From assembly GCA_934725085.1 (NCBI GenBank), contig CAKVAL010000002.1, positions 1 through 64,000 of the forward strand: 64,000 bases of DNA, written 5' to 3'. A program made the position numbers and the translations under genes. Origin of the DNA: an uncultured Erysipelotrichaceae bacterium (lineage in GTDB: Bacteria > Bacillota_I > Bacilli_A > Erysipelotrichales > Erysipelotrichaceae). The notes below the pieces were generated by a model. That model was not told the origin of the DNA and made no database searches. It saw only the letters and a program-made list of their open reading frames with translations. The stretch's first letter is position 1, and every line of letters starts with the position of its first letter. Below are positions 18,301 to 26,450 of the stretch, piece by piece.

Positions 18301-18548
18301 CTGACAGAGAATATTTAGAGAAAGTTGAAAATGCTATAAAACGTGGTTCATTGAATTCAAGAGTTCTAAAAGATGTAAAAAATGCAATAGATAAAAATTC
18401 TAAGTCTTTTGATACTATTGTTAATGCGTTTAAATCATCAATTGATGAAGTGTTTTTAATGGAAAGAACAAATTATGACGTGCAAAATTCACTTAATAAA
18501 CCAAAAGTGATTGTTTTGTCTGAATATTTAGAAAAGGATGAAAAATAG
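15378..18548 (+). CDS. PLD-nuclease/SNF2 helicase fusion (restriction subunit)
   Basis: A 1056-aa protein joining a phospholipase D-type nuclease domain to an SF2/SNF2-like ATPase. The PLD domain (residues about 20-200) has one HKD motif, VHAKLYIVRK, then GSSNFTFNG. The motor (residues about 250-800) has Walker A DVVGLGKTYIA, DEAH box IDEAHRF, motif III TATPQ, and motif VI QRVGRINRVGSENEQ. One HKD motif per chain suggests it works as a dimer. It is probably the ATP-dependent DNA-cleaving half of the system whose methyltransferase starts 2 nt downstream. Lysines are mostly AAA here, unlike the AAG-rich core genes, a sign of transfer. A PLD plus SNF2 pair also occurs in DISARM, but DrmA and DrmB are absent. 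Confidence 0.85.
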   Translation: MTVINNDLSIFTNKNENGIKLSDRLNTVLTNSKYFDVLVGYFRITGFYLLKEQLENVEEIRILIGLGADIETIQAMDIFELSGANATRKVQKVITEEFNNTEDDNLEMENGVFKFCEWIKSGKLKIRMCYEKNVHAKLYIVRKDPDKVPDQFGNLITGSSNFTFNGLDKNVEFNVELKNQSDVQYGLDFFEELWKDSKDITEDILTTINNDTWMNKNITPYELFLKLLFAYFEEEIDTRKNDYEWPDGYMNLQYQSDAVTQARKILARHGGVIISDVVGLGKTYIAAMLGKLLDGRKLFIVPPVVKDNWESVLADFGYKMSDKVVSLGIVDQLSEMDDIASYKYVFIDEAHRFRNASSTEFQYLKKICYGKGVILITATPQNNTILDIANLITLFQDSRNSSIIPGNHNLEKYFNELYKEVKVSKNDPLVVSNVAAEIRDNVLRHVLIRRTRSEITQYYKEDLEKQGLKFPTVNDPIRLDYMYDEEMEQTFIDTIELLKKFSYARYAPLLYLKNQKKVGSDKARQQNMIGFVKTMLVKRLESSIYAFLKSVERLKKSSEGFINLYNKGKVVVGVASRTKYNFNDLDQMEEEAFNVFIDVNDIDCFTSDEFVDDYIDKVKADDEILQEIFDMWSEYDIKTRDAKYNLLKYNIDSFGSNTKLIVFSEAKDTVDYLKGKLEQDYGDVVIDFGGGDSMSKKQYIQYNFDPHFNSKGINDKRILITTDSLSEGINLHKASIIINYDLPWNPTRVMQRVGRINRVGSENEQLYVYNFFPRANTREHLSLEDSIRAKVQMFNELLGEDSKTITDDEHVTSYNLYDFLMMANKLDDEEDMMSNGKQMSYIKMVNDIISNNPNLANKIQSLPDKIRVARKSKDTNAIITFIKQGWIKKFVKYENGTSSEIEFEEAAKLLEAEENDKGIEIPNDYFEGFTSNKNLYSSILDSSKTSNLSNAASPNEKKVRNTLRALLTISSLKTADREYLEKVENAIKRGSLNSRVLKDVKNAIDKNSKSFDTIVNAFKSSIDEVFLMERTNYDVQNSLNKPKVIVLSEYLEKDEK

Positions 18549-18550
18549 AT

Positions 18551-21500
18551 ATGGAGAAGCTTAAATCATTATTAACGGTTCCTTATAGGCAAGAGAACTA
18601 TAGACAGTTTACTGCAGATTTTTTGAACGACATGGAAACTGTTCCCTTACAGGAACAAACTGATATTCCATCAATGTTTAAAAATACTATTCAATCATAT
18701 ACGGTATTTGGTAAATATGAAGATAACGTAGGAAAAAGTATAATAGTTCTTTCTGTTAAAGTAAAAAATAACAGTTCTGCTCCAAAGGCACAAAGAAATT
18801 TTGTGGCATATTTATTAGAAAATCAATTTACTGATTTTAATGCCGCTTTAGTTGCATACTTTGATGATGCTAGAAAGAATTGGAAACTTTCATTTGTTAC
18901 AATTGAATATGAATTTAATGAAAATGGAATTGAATTGCAATTTAAACCGGCAAAAAGATTTTCTTTTTTAGTAGGAGAAGATGAACCAACTAGAACTTAC
19001 TTCCAGCAATTAAATCCAATATATGAATCGAATATTAATCCTTCTTTAGATCAAATAACTGAGGCTTTTAGTGTTTCAAGGCTATCTAAAGACTTTTATG
19101 AGGAATATAAAAATAAATATTTTGAATTATATGATTACTTATCAACAAATAATGTTTTTAAAAATGAAGCAAATAAAGTTGGTTATAGAGGAGAAGATGG
19201 TGTAAAAAGATTTGCAACAACTTTCTGTAAAAAGACTTTAGGACAAATAATGTTTCTTCACTTTATTCAAAAGAAAGGATGGCTTGGCGTTACTTCCGAA
19301 TGGGGTGATGGTGATAAATCTTATTTGCTACATAGTACAAAATACTTCATAGGGAATTACTTTAATGACTTTTTAGAGCCACTATTTTATAATGCTTTAA
19401 ATGCTAAAAGAGATAATGATGAATATTTAGGCAAAAAGATACCTTTTCTAAACGGCGGCTTGTTCCAAGCGATTGAAAATTATGATTGGAAAAACACCGA
19501 TTTTGAAATACCTAATGATTTTTGGTTTAACGATAAAGAAACTGGATTACTGAATGTTCTATCTCAATATAATTTCACAGTTGATGAAGCTGATCCAGAA
19601 GAACAAGAAGTTGCTATTGACCCAGAAATGTTAGGTAAAATTTTTGAATCTTTATTAGATACTAATGATCGTTCTTCACTAGGGGCGTTCTACACACCTA
19701 GAGAAATAGTACATTTCATGTGTGAAGAATCTTTAGCAGCTAGATTAGCTAAAATGTTGAATTTAGATTATGATTCTATTTTGAATTATGTACGTTACGG
19801 TGATGCCCTTAAAGAAACTGACTTTATAAAAGAACTGGCAGATGATATTGATGAGTGTGTTAGCGAATTCACTATAGTTGATCCAGCTGTTGGATCAGGT
19901 GCATTTCTTGTTGGCATGTTAAACCAAATAGTTAAATTACGTACTAATTTACTTGAATTAACAAACAAAAAAATAGATAAATACGAAATTAAACTACAAA
20001 CTATTCAAAATTCTTTATATGGTGTTGATTTAGAATATGATGCGGTTGAAATTGCAAAACTACGTTTGTGGTTATCTTTGATTGTGGATCAAGAAACAAA
20101 CGGTTATGCGCCAAAGCCTCTTCCAAATTTGAATTTTCATTTGAGAGTAGGGAATTCATTGGTTGATACTTTTGAAAATATAAAATTGTGGAATGTAAGA
20201 TGGAAAGGAACGAAAAAAGAAGCAAAAGTAGAAATCCAAGGAAACTTATTTAATACCGATACGGTTGAAGCAATACTAAAGAGATTAAAAGATGCGAAAG
20301 TTAAATTCTTTAATACTTCAGACGAACTTGATAAGCAAAAACTATCTAATCAAATTGAAAATGAACAATTAGAATTAATTAAATCAGAGTTGGTTGCAAA
20401 AGGAAAATTTGATTTATTTTCGAAGATAGAAGATATGATTAGGAAAAAGACAAAACCATTCTTTATTTGGGAATTGGAGTTTGAAGAAGTTTATAAAAAT
20501 GGTGGCTTTGATATCGTTGTTGCTAATCCACCTTATGTTCAATTGCAAAAAGATGGTGGTAAGTTAGCAAACGAACTAAAAGATCAAGGATATGCAACAT
20601 TTGCGAGAACTGGTGATATATACTGTATTTTCTATGAAAAAGGTTTAAATCTTTTGAAAGATAAAGGCATATTATGTTATATCACCTCAAACAAATGGAT
20701 GAGAGCTGGTTATGGTGAAAAGCTGCGTGGCTATTTAGCTGATAATTGCAATCCTTTAAAGTTGATTGATTATGCAGGTAATAAAATATTTGAATCTGCT
20801 ACTGTAGATGTTAATACTTTGATTGCATGCAAAGAGAAAAATAAAGGAAAAACACTTGCTGTAACCGTTGATGATGGTTGCACAACTAATTTGAGCGATT
20901 ATTTACAGCAACATTATTCTGAAATTAAATTCGATTCAAGTGATAATTGGATACTTCTCAACCCAATTGAGACAAGTATTAAAAACAAAATCGAACAATA
21001 TGGCACACCATTAAGCGAATGGGACATTCAAATTAATTATGGAATAAAAACAGGTTATAATGATGCATTTATTATAGATGAATCTACTAAAAACGCTTTA
21101 ATAGCTTCTGATCCTAAATCAGGTGAATTAATTCGACCGATTTTAAGAGGCAAAGACATAAGAAGATATTCCTATGAATTTGCTCAACTTTGGGTTATTT
21201 ATATTCCTTGTGGGTATACAAATAATCATAAAGGAAATTATGATCCGGAAACTTGGTTCAAAAAGACACATCCATCTATTTATTCATATCTAATAAACAC
21301 GGAAATGGAATTATCAAAAAATAGAAGCAAGAAATCAAAAGGCTTATATAAACGTGATGATCAAGGTGATTATTGGTGGGAATTAAGAAGTTGTAAATAT
21401 TTGGACGAATTTTATAAACAAAAAATCATGTATAACGATATCAATAGAAGGCTATCTTTTTGCTTAGTTGATAAAGGGATTTTTTGTAATAATACCATTT

Positions 21501-21805
21501 ACTTTATAAGTACCGAAATACATCAAAATTACTTTTTGGCAATTTTAAATTCAAAACTTATTAACTGGTATTATAAAACACTGTCTGTTCAACTTGGCGA
21601 TAATGCTGTAAGAATGTTCACAATGTATGTTAACAAAATTCCAATTCCAAAAATAAATTCACAGAAAGAAAAAGAAATTTCTATATTAGTTGATGAGTTT
21701 TTAAAATCATTTGATTCAGAAATTGATTGTAAATTAGATATGCTAATCTTTGATTTATATAATTTGACAAAAGAAGAGATTGAATATATTAAGATTAATT
21801 TCTAA
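18551..21805 (+). CDS. Adenine-specific DNA methyltransferase with switchable C-terminal specificity domain
   Basis: A 1084-aa Eco57I/type IIG-like N6-adenine methyltransferase. The SAM motif I is VDPAVGSGAFLVG (about residue 440) and the catalytic motif IV is VVANPPYV (about residue 660). LGAFYTPREIVHFM precedes motif I as in the family. The C-terminal part (about residue 780 on) is a TaqI_C-like target-recognition domain beginning near NYGIKTGYNDAFIIDE. No nuclease motif is seen at the N-terminus, so cleavage is presumably by the upstream PLD-helicase. Residues 1-870 precede the crossover block; the last 214 residues would be replaced by the silent cassette after inversion. Confidence 0.88.
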   Translation: MEKLKSLLTVPYRQENYRQFTADFLNDMETVPLQEQTDIPSMFKNTIQSYTVFGKYEDNVGKSIIVLSVKVKNNSSAPKAQRNFVAYLLENQFTDFNAALVAYFDDARKNWKLSFVTIEYEFNENGIELQFKPAKRFSFLVGEDEPTRTYFQQLNPIYESNINPSLDQITEAFSVSRLSKDFYEEYKNKYFELYDYLSTNNVFKNEANKVGYRGEDGVKRFATTFCKKTLGQIMFLHFIQKKGWLGVTSEWGDGDKSYLLHSTKYFIGNYFNDFLEPLFYNALNAKRDNDEYLGKKIPFLNGGLFQAIENYDWKNTDFEIPNDFWFNDKETGLLNVLSQYNFTVDEADPEEQEVAIDPEMLGKIFESLLDTNDRSSLGAFYTPREIVHFMCEESLAARLAKMLNLDYDSILNYVRYGDALKETDFIKELADDIDECVSEFTIVDPAVGSGAFLVGMLNQIVKLRTNLLELTNKKIDKYEIKLQTIQNSLYGVDLEYDAVEIAKLRLWLSLIVDQETNGYAPKPLPNLNFHLRVGNSLVDTFENIKLWNVRWKGTKKEAKVEIQGNLFNTDTVEAILKRLKDAKVKFFNTSDELDKQKLSNQIENEQLELIKSELVAKGKFDLFSKIEDMIRKKTKPFFIWELEFEEVYKNGGFDIVVANPPYVQLQKDGGKLANELKDQGYATFARTGDIYCIFYEKGLNLLKDKGILCYITSNKWMRAGYGEKLRGYLADNCNPLKLIDYAGNKIFESATVDVNTLIACKEKNKGKTLAVTVDDGCTTNLSDYLQQHYSEIKFDSSDNWILLNPIETSIKNKIEQYGTPLSEWDIQINYGIKTGYNDAFIIDESTKNALIASDPKSGELIRPILRGKDIRRYSYEFAQLWVIYIPCGYTNNHKGNYDPETWFKKTHPSIYSYLINTEMELSKNRSKKSKGLYKRDDQGDYWWELRSCKYLDEFYKQKIMYNDINRRLSFCLVDKGIFCNNTIYFISTEIHQNYFLAILNSKLINWYYKTLSVQLGDNAVRMFTMYVNKIPIPKINSQKEKEISILVDEFLKSFDSEIDCKLDMLIFDLYNLTKEEIEYIKINF
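21053..21160 (+). repeat. Outer inverted repeat, left copy, inside the methyltransferase gene
   Basis: A 108-bp block from GGTTATAATGATGCATT to GGCAAAGACATA matches, in inverted orientation, 22829-22936 with about 7 mismatches by eye (about 93% identity). It encodes GYNDAFIIDE through RGKDI. It is the probable crossover region for inversion of the specificity domain. Confidence 0.88.
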
Positions 21806-21810
21806 CATAA

Positions 21811-22176
21811 ATGGACGATTTTAATAAGCAAAAATTAATATGGACACCTGTTAACTCAGAATATAAATTCACAATAATCCCTGAAGGATATTTTTTCAAT
21901 AATTCAATTTTTATGATTACAGGTAACGATTTATATTATTTATGTGGAATATTAAATTCGAATTTATATCAAAAATATTTTGAAATGGTATTTACAAACG
22001 GTAGTTATAACTATGGATCTGCATCAAATATAAAAAAATTGCCAATAATAAAATTGCCAAATGAAATCCACAGCAACATTGAAGAACTAGTAAAAACAAT
22101 ACTATCTGAGAACAAGTTGGAATTATGTTCTCAGATAGATAATCTAATTTACACTTCATTAGGAATCAAAGAATAG
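21811..22176 (+). pseudogene. Orphan C-terminal half of a specificity domain
   Basis: A 121-aa open frame 5 nt after the methyltransferase stop. It is not a full gene: it begins with DDFNKQK, matching the middle of the silent cassette's recognition domain (SDDFNKQK), and continues as a TaqI_C-type C-terminal half (GILNSNLYQKYF, like FLNSKLFKYCF). It has no Shine-Dalgarno. It begins exactly at the 18-bp inner inverted repeat shared with the silent cassette, so it is best read as a stored half-domain or debris of earlier rearrangement. Confidence 0.75.
21813..21830 (+). repeat. Inner inverted repeat, left copy
   Basis: The 18-bp GGACGATTTTAATAAGCA is repeated exactly in inverse orientation at 22569-22586. 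It encodes DDFNK in both specificity half-domains. Confidence 0.85.
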
Positions 22177-22568
22177 AAAAGGACATAATCTCGTTCTTTT
22201 CTTTTTCTGTAAGATTATATAAATCTAATATCATTTCATCAATTTCTAATTCAATAGCAGTAGTATCCTTTGCTTCTGCTATTGAACTTTGTAGTTTAAT
22301 AACTTTGCTTTCGAATATTTCGTTTAATGAGTCACTAACCATTTTTATTTTTATTTTTTCAAAGAAAATCTTACTTAATTCTCTAGTTCCACCTTGTAAT
22401 TGAGGAAATGAATCTCTAAAACAATATTTAAAAAGTTTTGAGTTTAAAAATGCTGTTAAATATCCTAAGTGTCTTCCGGAAATAATAAAACACTTTTGAT
22501 TAACATAAAATTTTTTATTATCTAAATAAAATGGTAAATATTTAGTCATATTAGGATATATAATTTTC

Positions 22569-22586
22569 TGCTTATTAAAATCGTCC
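22569..22586 (-). repeat. Inner inverted repeat, right copy
   Basis: An exact inverse copy of 21813-21830, located within the silent cassette at the middle of its recognition domain. Confidence 0.85.
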
Positions 22587-22828
22587 GAATAATTTGAACC
22601 CCATCTTTGTAATGCGTACCATTCATACCTAATACCAGTTTCTGCTTTATTTCTTTTTGATAGTTTTTCTTTATGCCCTTCTAAATAATTATAGACAGCT
22701 GGATATTGCTTTTTAAATTCTTCTTCAGCTATAGCGCTTGCACCTTTTATATTTGGGTCATTATGCAATGGAAAATGCCATGGTATGTAAATAAGCCATA
22801 AATTCGCAAAATTATAGTTATAACGCTT

Positions 22829-22936
22829 TATATCTTTGCCTCTTAAAATCGGTCGAATTAATTCGTCTGATTTAGGATCGGAAGCTATTAAAGCGTTTTT
22901 AGTAGGCTCATCTATAATGAATGCATCATTATAACC
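22829..22936 (-). repeat. Outer inverted repeat, right copy, in the silent cassette
   Basis: The inverse copy of 21053-21160. A shorter matching stretch, GAGCGATTAT, occurs further out at 20893-20902 and inverted at 23087-23096, which marks the outer edge of homology. Confidence 0.88.
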
Positions 22937-23130
22937 GGTAAGAATTCCTCTATTAATAGACAAGCCCCAATCTTCTAATTTTGTTCCATACTCTTCTATT
23001 TTTTTCTTAATAGATAACTCAATTTGGTTTAAAATAGCCCAGTTTTCAGAACTATTAAAAGATATTTCGGAATTATTATGCTTTATATAATCGCTCGTTT
23101 ATATGTAACCATAAAAAGGAGGAAAATTAA

Positions 23131-23736
23131 ATGATTTATGGATATATAAGAGTAAGCACTGATAAACAAACAGTAGAAAATCAGAGATTTGAAATCGAAA
23201 ATTATTGTAAGGAACGGGAACTTATGGTTGCCTCATGGATTGAAGAAACTATTTCTGGAACAAAAAAAGTAGATGAAAGAAAATTAGGCAAGCTTTTAGG
23301 AAAAGTTAAAAAAGGAGATATCATCATTTGTGCTGAATTATCTAGGCTTGGTAGAAATATGTTTATGATAATGTCTATTCTTAATTACTGTATGGAGAAT
23401 GAAATCAAAGTGTGGACCATTAAAGATGGATATAAACTTGGTGACGATCTTACATCAAAAGTGCTAGCTTTTGCTTTTGGACTTAGTGCTGAAATTGAAA
23501 GAAATTTAATCAGTCAAAGAACAAAGGAGGCGTTGGCTAGGAAAAAATCAGAAGGAGTACAATTAGGTAGACCCAAAGGAAGAAAATCTAATCATTATAA
23601 ATTAACAGGGAAAGATAAAACGATAGTAGAATTACACAACAAAGGATTATCTAAAAATAAAATAGCTAAAATATTGGGCGTTCATAGAAATACATTAAAC
23701 GTATATATTAGGAATAATGGGATAAAGTTAAATTGA
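23131..23736 (+). CDS. Serine recombinase (DNA invertase family)
   Basis: A 201-aa resolvase/invertase-type site-specific recombinase. The N-terminal catalytic domain has the nucleophile Ser in YIRVSTDKQT (about residue 9-10) and catalytic Arg residues in LSRLGRN. The long E helix reads SAEIERNLISQRTKEALA. A C-terminal helix-turn-helix (GLSKNKIAKILGVHRNTL) binds the site. The length matches small invertases such as Hin and Mpi. A strong Shine-Dalgarno AAAGGAGG precedes the ATG. It directly adjoins the silent specificity cassette, so it most likely inverts the 21.05-22.94 kb segment. No phage genes are nearby. Confidence 0.92.
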   Translation: MIYGYIRVSTDKQTVENQRFEIENYCKERELMVASWIEETISGTKKVDERKLGKLLGKVKKGDIIICAELSRLGRNMFMIMSILNYCMENEIKVWTIKDGYKLGDDLTSKVLAFAFGLSAEIERNLISQRTKEALARKKSEGVQLGRPKGRKSNHYKLTGKDKTIVELHNKGLSKNKIAKILGVHRNTLNVYIRNNGIKLN

Positions 23737-23942
23737 TACTATCTCCTTTTACTATTTTGCTATCGCTATAAATGTAAAAAAATAATTACAGAATTAACTT
23801 TGAATTAAATACATTACTGTTATGAAATGATGAATGTCAAGTAAATTAAACATTTTTTACTTAGATATTCATTTTTTTTAATTTTGGGGTAGGAATTTTA
23901 GGGTTTGTCGGCAAATATATAGTGAAAGGATGGAAAAGAATT

Positions 23943-24245
23943 ATGAATAACATGATTAATGTTGATCCAAGTAGCTTAGAACAGACTGCTGGGAGAGTTG
24001 AGAGTGCTGATGGTGATTACCAAAGATTGTTTAATTCACTATATAGCGAAGTTGATCGATTAGAGACTAATTGGGGAGGCAAGGATAACAAGGCTTTCTC
24101 AGGTAAAATCAGATCTTTTGAGGAGGATTTAAGACAGATTTCTCTAATTATGCGTCAGTATGCGGAGTTCTTAAGAGCTAGTGCTAAGGCATATCGCGAG
24201 ACTCAGGATGAATTAACAAATTGTGCAGGAAAATTGAAAGGATAG
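23943..24245 (+). CDS. WXG100-family secreted protein
   Basis: A 100-aa protein with the two-helix hairpin expected of ESAT-6-like proteins. The turn motif is NWGGKDNKAF, a WGG form of WXG, near the centre. It probably leaves the cell through the EssC-driven machine encoded downstream, possibly as a dimer with the next WXG100 protein. The ATG at 23943 gives the normal family length; a GTG at 23922 in the same frame is less likely. It opens the secretion locus after a 206-bp AT-rich gap (23737-23942) in which I see no gene. Confidence 0.88.
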   Translation: MNNMINVDPSSLEQTAGRVESADGDYQRLFNSLYSEVDRLETNWGGKDNKAFSGKIRSFEEDLRQISLIMRQYAEFLRASAKAYRETQDELTNCAGKLKG

Positions 24246-24248
24246 TAT

Positions 24249-24545
24249 ATGGATAATATTAGAATTACGTTACCAGAAGTGAGTGCTGCCGCAAGTAATA
24301 TCCGCAGCATTAATGCGAGCATGGATGATATCTTAAATGATATCTCTAAGATGATGAATGATTTAACAGGTGTTTGGAAGGGTACGGCTGGTGAGGCTAT
24401 TGTTGAGCGTTTTAAGCGTTTTTCAACTCGTTTCATTGATGAGAGCCAAACGATTGAAGAGTATGCAAAGTATCTTGATTATACCGTTTCTTCTTATGAT
24501 TCTTTAGAGTCTACTTTAAGTTCTAATGCGTCGAATTTTGAATAA
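24249..24545 (+). CDS. WXG100-family secreted protein (second)
   Basis: A 98-aa ESAT-6-like protein with two predicted helices around VWKGTAGEAI (WKG form of WXG). It begins 3 nt after the first WXG100 gene. The two differ in sequence, which fits a heterodimeric pair. Its 3' end overlaps the next gene by 20 nt. Confidence 0.88.
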   Translation: MDNIRITLPEVSAAASNIRSINASMDDILNDISKMMNDLTGVWKGTAGEAIVERFKRFSTRFIDESQTIEEYAKYLDYTVSSYDSLESTLSSNASNFE

Positions 24546-26448
24546 GTTAATCGCTTGTCTTATGGTGATGCTGGTGTCTTTGACACTAGCATCATGTAAG
24601 GCGAGTGAGCCTTATTTAACTAGCGACTATATCAATACTTTGGTTAGAGATAGTGGGCTAGGTAGGGGTGAGAATGTTGATGAGAGTATAACTGATTTAA
24701 TAGCTTTTAAGGTAGTTGATGGTGAAGAATATCCTGAGTATTTAACTTATGGGTATTTGGCTTTAACTTTGAATAATTTAATTGAGAATGATGATACAAG
24801 TGTTAAGAGTTTAAAGAAAAAGGGAATTATTAAAAGGGTTAAGGCTGATGATGAATTGGTTAATGAAAAGGATGCTTTAGAGGCTATTGAGAAGGCTGTA
24901 AGTCTTATCAACAACAAAGAAATAGAAAGAAAAGAAGAAGTAACTTATAAAGAAGAATATAAAGAGATTAAAGTGTATGAAAAAGATGGCGCTTATTTAA
25001 AGACGAGTGCCAATTTGAAATCTGGCGAATTAGTTTATCTAGAAGAAGATGATTGTTTTGTGATTGTCACGGGTTTCCATAATGGTGCTTACTTAACAAG
25101 GGAGGCAACTTTTGATGAGATATTTGAGAGTCTTGAGATTTCAGATAATAGTGAATTGGATTTGACTAAGGCGATTGTGCTTGAAACCGATTATGATACA
25201 GAGGCTTATGTGAATAATGATCGTGAGCTTTTAGCTGGTGGTACAAGTAATCGTTTTACTAAAGATGGTTTTAATGTGTCTTATAAGATCACAAGAAGTA
25301 GTATTGATGCTAGGATTTCTAAGAATGTAGATGGTTTGAATTTCTTTTATGATATAAGTGTTTGTAACTTGAAGCCCGCTTATATTTGGAAGTTTAAAAC
25401 GGATAATATTGAGAATGCTTATTTGAAACTTGATTATAAGACGGTAGAGGAAATTGGTGTTTCTATTGGCCGTTATAAGAATTGTTACTTAGATTTAAAG
25501 GACTTAGATTCATCTTCTTTTGTGAATTTAGCCAAGTCAATGATCAAGGATAAAAATGATGAGACCGAGGCTACTATCAAGATTTGTGAATTAAAGGTTC
25601 CGATTGAGGGCGTACCGACATTGTTTTTTAATGTAGAGGTGTTGGCAAAGTTTTATACTTCAGGTAAGGTTGAAATAGTTGTTGCGAATAAGTCTTCTAA
25701 GGGATTTGAGAATCGAAATGGTAAGATTCGTTTTATTAATGAGAATGATCGTGATGTGAATCTAAATATTGGTGGTTCTTCATCGGCTGCGGTTGGCCTT
25801 AATTTTAACCTTGAGGCTGCTAAGGCTTGTTTAATGGATATCGAGGCTGATTTGGGTATTAAGGCTAAGGTAGGTACAACTTTACATTTATATGATGAAG
25901 AGGGTAATCATGAAAAATTAAATGTGGATGAAGCTTATAGTACTTATGATGAATTGGCTAAGGAAAATAGAGACGTGAAGGTTTGTGGCGATTTGTCTTT
26001 GAATTGGATGTTGAAGTTAAGATTTAATACACCAAAGACTGTTTTATCAAAGTTAGGTGTGTCTCGTGATATTGAGTTATTAGATGAGAAGAATCAGGTT
26101 TTTAAAAATAAGAGTCATATAGAGAATTTTGTCTTTGTGGATAAGTGTACAAGAAAGGATCGTTTAAAGACAAACAAGAATGATTCAGGTCCTATTAATG
26201 CGGATAAAATTCTTTTGAATAAGTATTCTAAGGTTATTAAGATTGGTGAGTCTTATCAGATTGAGATTAAGGGTTTACCTAGTAAATATAGTTTAAATGA
26301 TTTGGAATATAGCAGTAAGGATAATAGTGTAGTTACTGTTAATAATGGTGTTGTTTATGGTGTCAAAAAGGGAGCTAGTGAGGTCGTTGTTTCTACTAAG
26401 GACCATAAATATAGTGCATCGATTAATGTGTTAGTGAGTGAGGGCTAA
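24526..26448 (+). CDS. Surface lipoprotein with C-terminal bacterial Ig-like (Big2) domain
   Basis: A 640-aa lipoprotein. The signal peptide ends in the lipobox LASC (Cys about 24), so it is tethered outside. The middle (residues about 40-550) has no family I recognise. The last about 80 residues form a Big2 domain (YSSKDNSVVTVNNGVV, VKKGASEVVVST). It is translationally coupled to the second WXG100 gene and ends 2 nt before essC. Type VII loci of Bacillus and Staphylococcus usually carry EssA/EssB/EsaA here, so this lipoprotein may fill a structural or wall-side role, but that is inference. Confidence 0.75.
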   Translation: MRRILNKLIACLMVMLVSLTLASCKASEPYLTSDYINTLVRDSGLGRGENVDESITDLIAFKVVDGEEYPEYLTYGYLALTLNNLIENDDTSVKSLKKKGIIKRVKADDELVNEKDALEAIEKAVSLINNKEIERKEEVTYKEEYKEIKVYEKDGAYLKTSANLKSGELVYLEEDDCFVIVTGFHNGAYLTREATFDEIFESLEISDNSELDLTKAIVLETDYDTEAYVNNDRELLAGGTSNRFTKDGFNVSYKITRSSIDARISKNVDGLNFFYDISVCNLKPAYIWKFKTDNIENAYLKLDYKTVEEIGVSIGRYKNCYLDLKDLDSSSFVNLAKSMIKDKNDETEATIKICELKVPIEGVPTLFFNVEVLAKFYTSGKVEIVVANKSSKGFENRNGKIRFINENDRDVNLNIGGSSSAAVGLNFNLEAAKACLMDIEADLGIKAKVGTTLHLYDEEGNHEKLNVDEAYSTYDELAKENRDVKVCGDLSLNWMLKLRFNTPKTVLSKLGVSRDIELLDEKNQVFKNKSHIENFVFVDKCTRKDRLKTNKNDSGPINADKILLNKYSKVIKIGESYQIEIKGLPSKYSLNDLEYSSKDNSVVTVNNGVVYGVKKGASEVVVSTKDHKYSASINVLVSEG

Positions 26449-26450
26449 GC

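Larger units (their letters stand above)
22166..23098 (-). pseudogene. Silent inverted specificity-domain cassette
   Basis: An open frame in the opposite direction to the methyltransferase that encodes an alternative C-terminus. It is open from 23098 (an in-frame stop lies just before it) to a stop at 22166. Its translated start SDYIKHNNSEISF aligns with SDYLQQHYSEIKF of the expressed gene, and TGYNDAFIIDEPTKNALIAS is nearly identical. The later recognition part diverges, and the end (LDLYNLTEKE) converges again on LFDLYNLTKEE. It lacks a methyltransferase domain, a promoter and a proper start, so it is silent until inverted. It lies tail-to-tail with the orphan half-domain and beside the invertase gene. 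Confidence 0.85.

Noticed and set aside
15378..21805. DISARM or BREX system
   Set aside because: The PLD, SNF2 and methyltransferase parts recall DISARM, but no DrmA/DrmB is present. No PglZ, BrxC or BrxL is seen either.
21811..22176. Independent gene for a 121-aa protein
   Set aside because: It starts in the middle of a recognition domain, lacks a Shine-Dalgarno and matches only a C-terminal half, so it is treated as a domain fragment.
23131..23736. Phage or transposon recombinase
   Set aside because: No phage structural genes, insertion-sequence ends or transposase are nearby, and the gene is a small invertase-length protein next to an inverted cassette.
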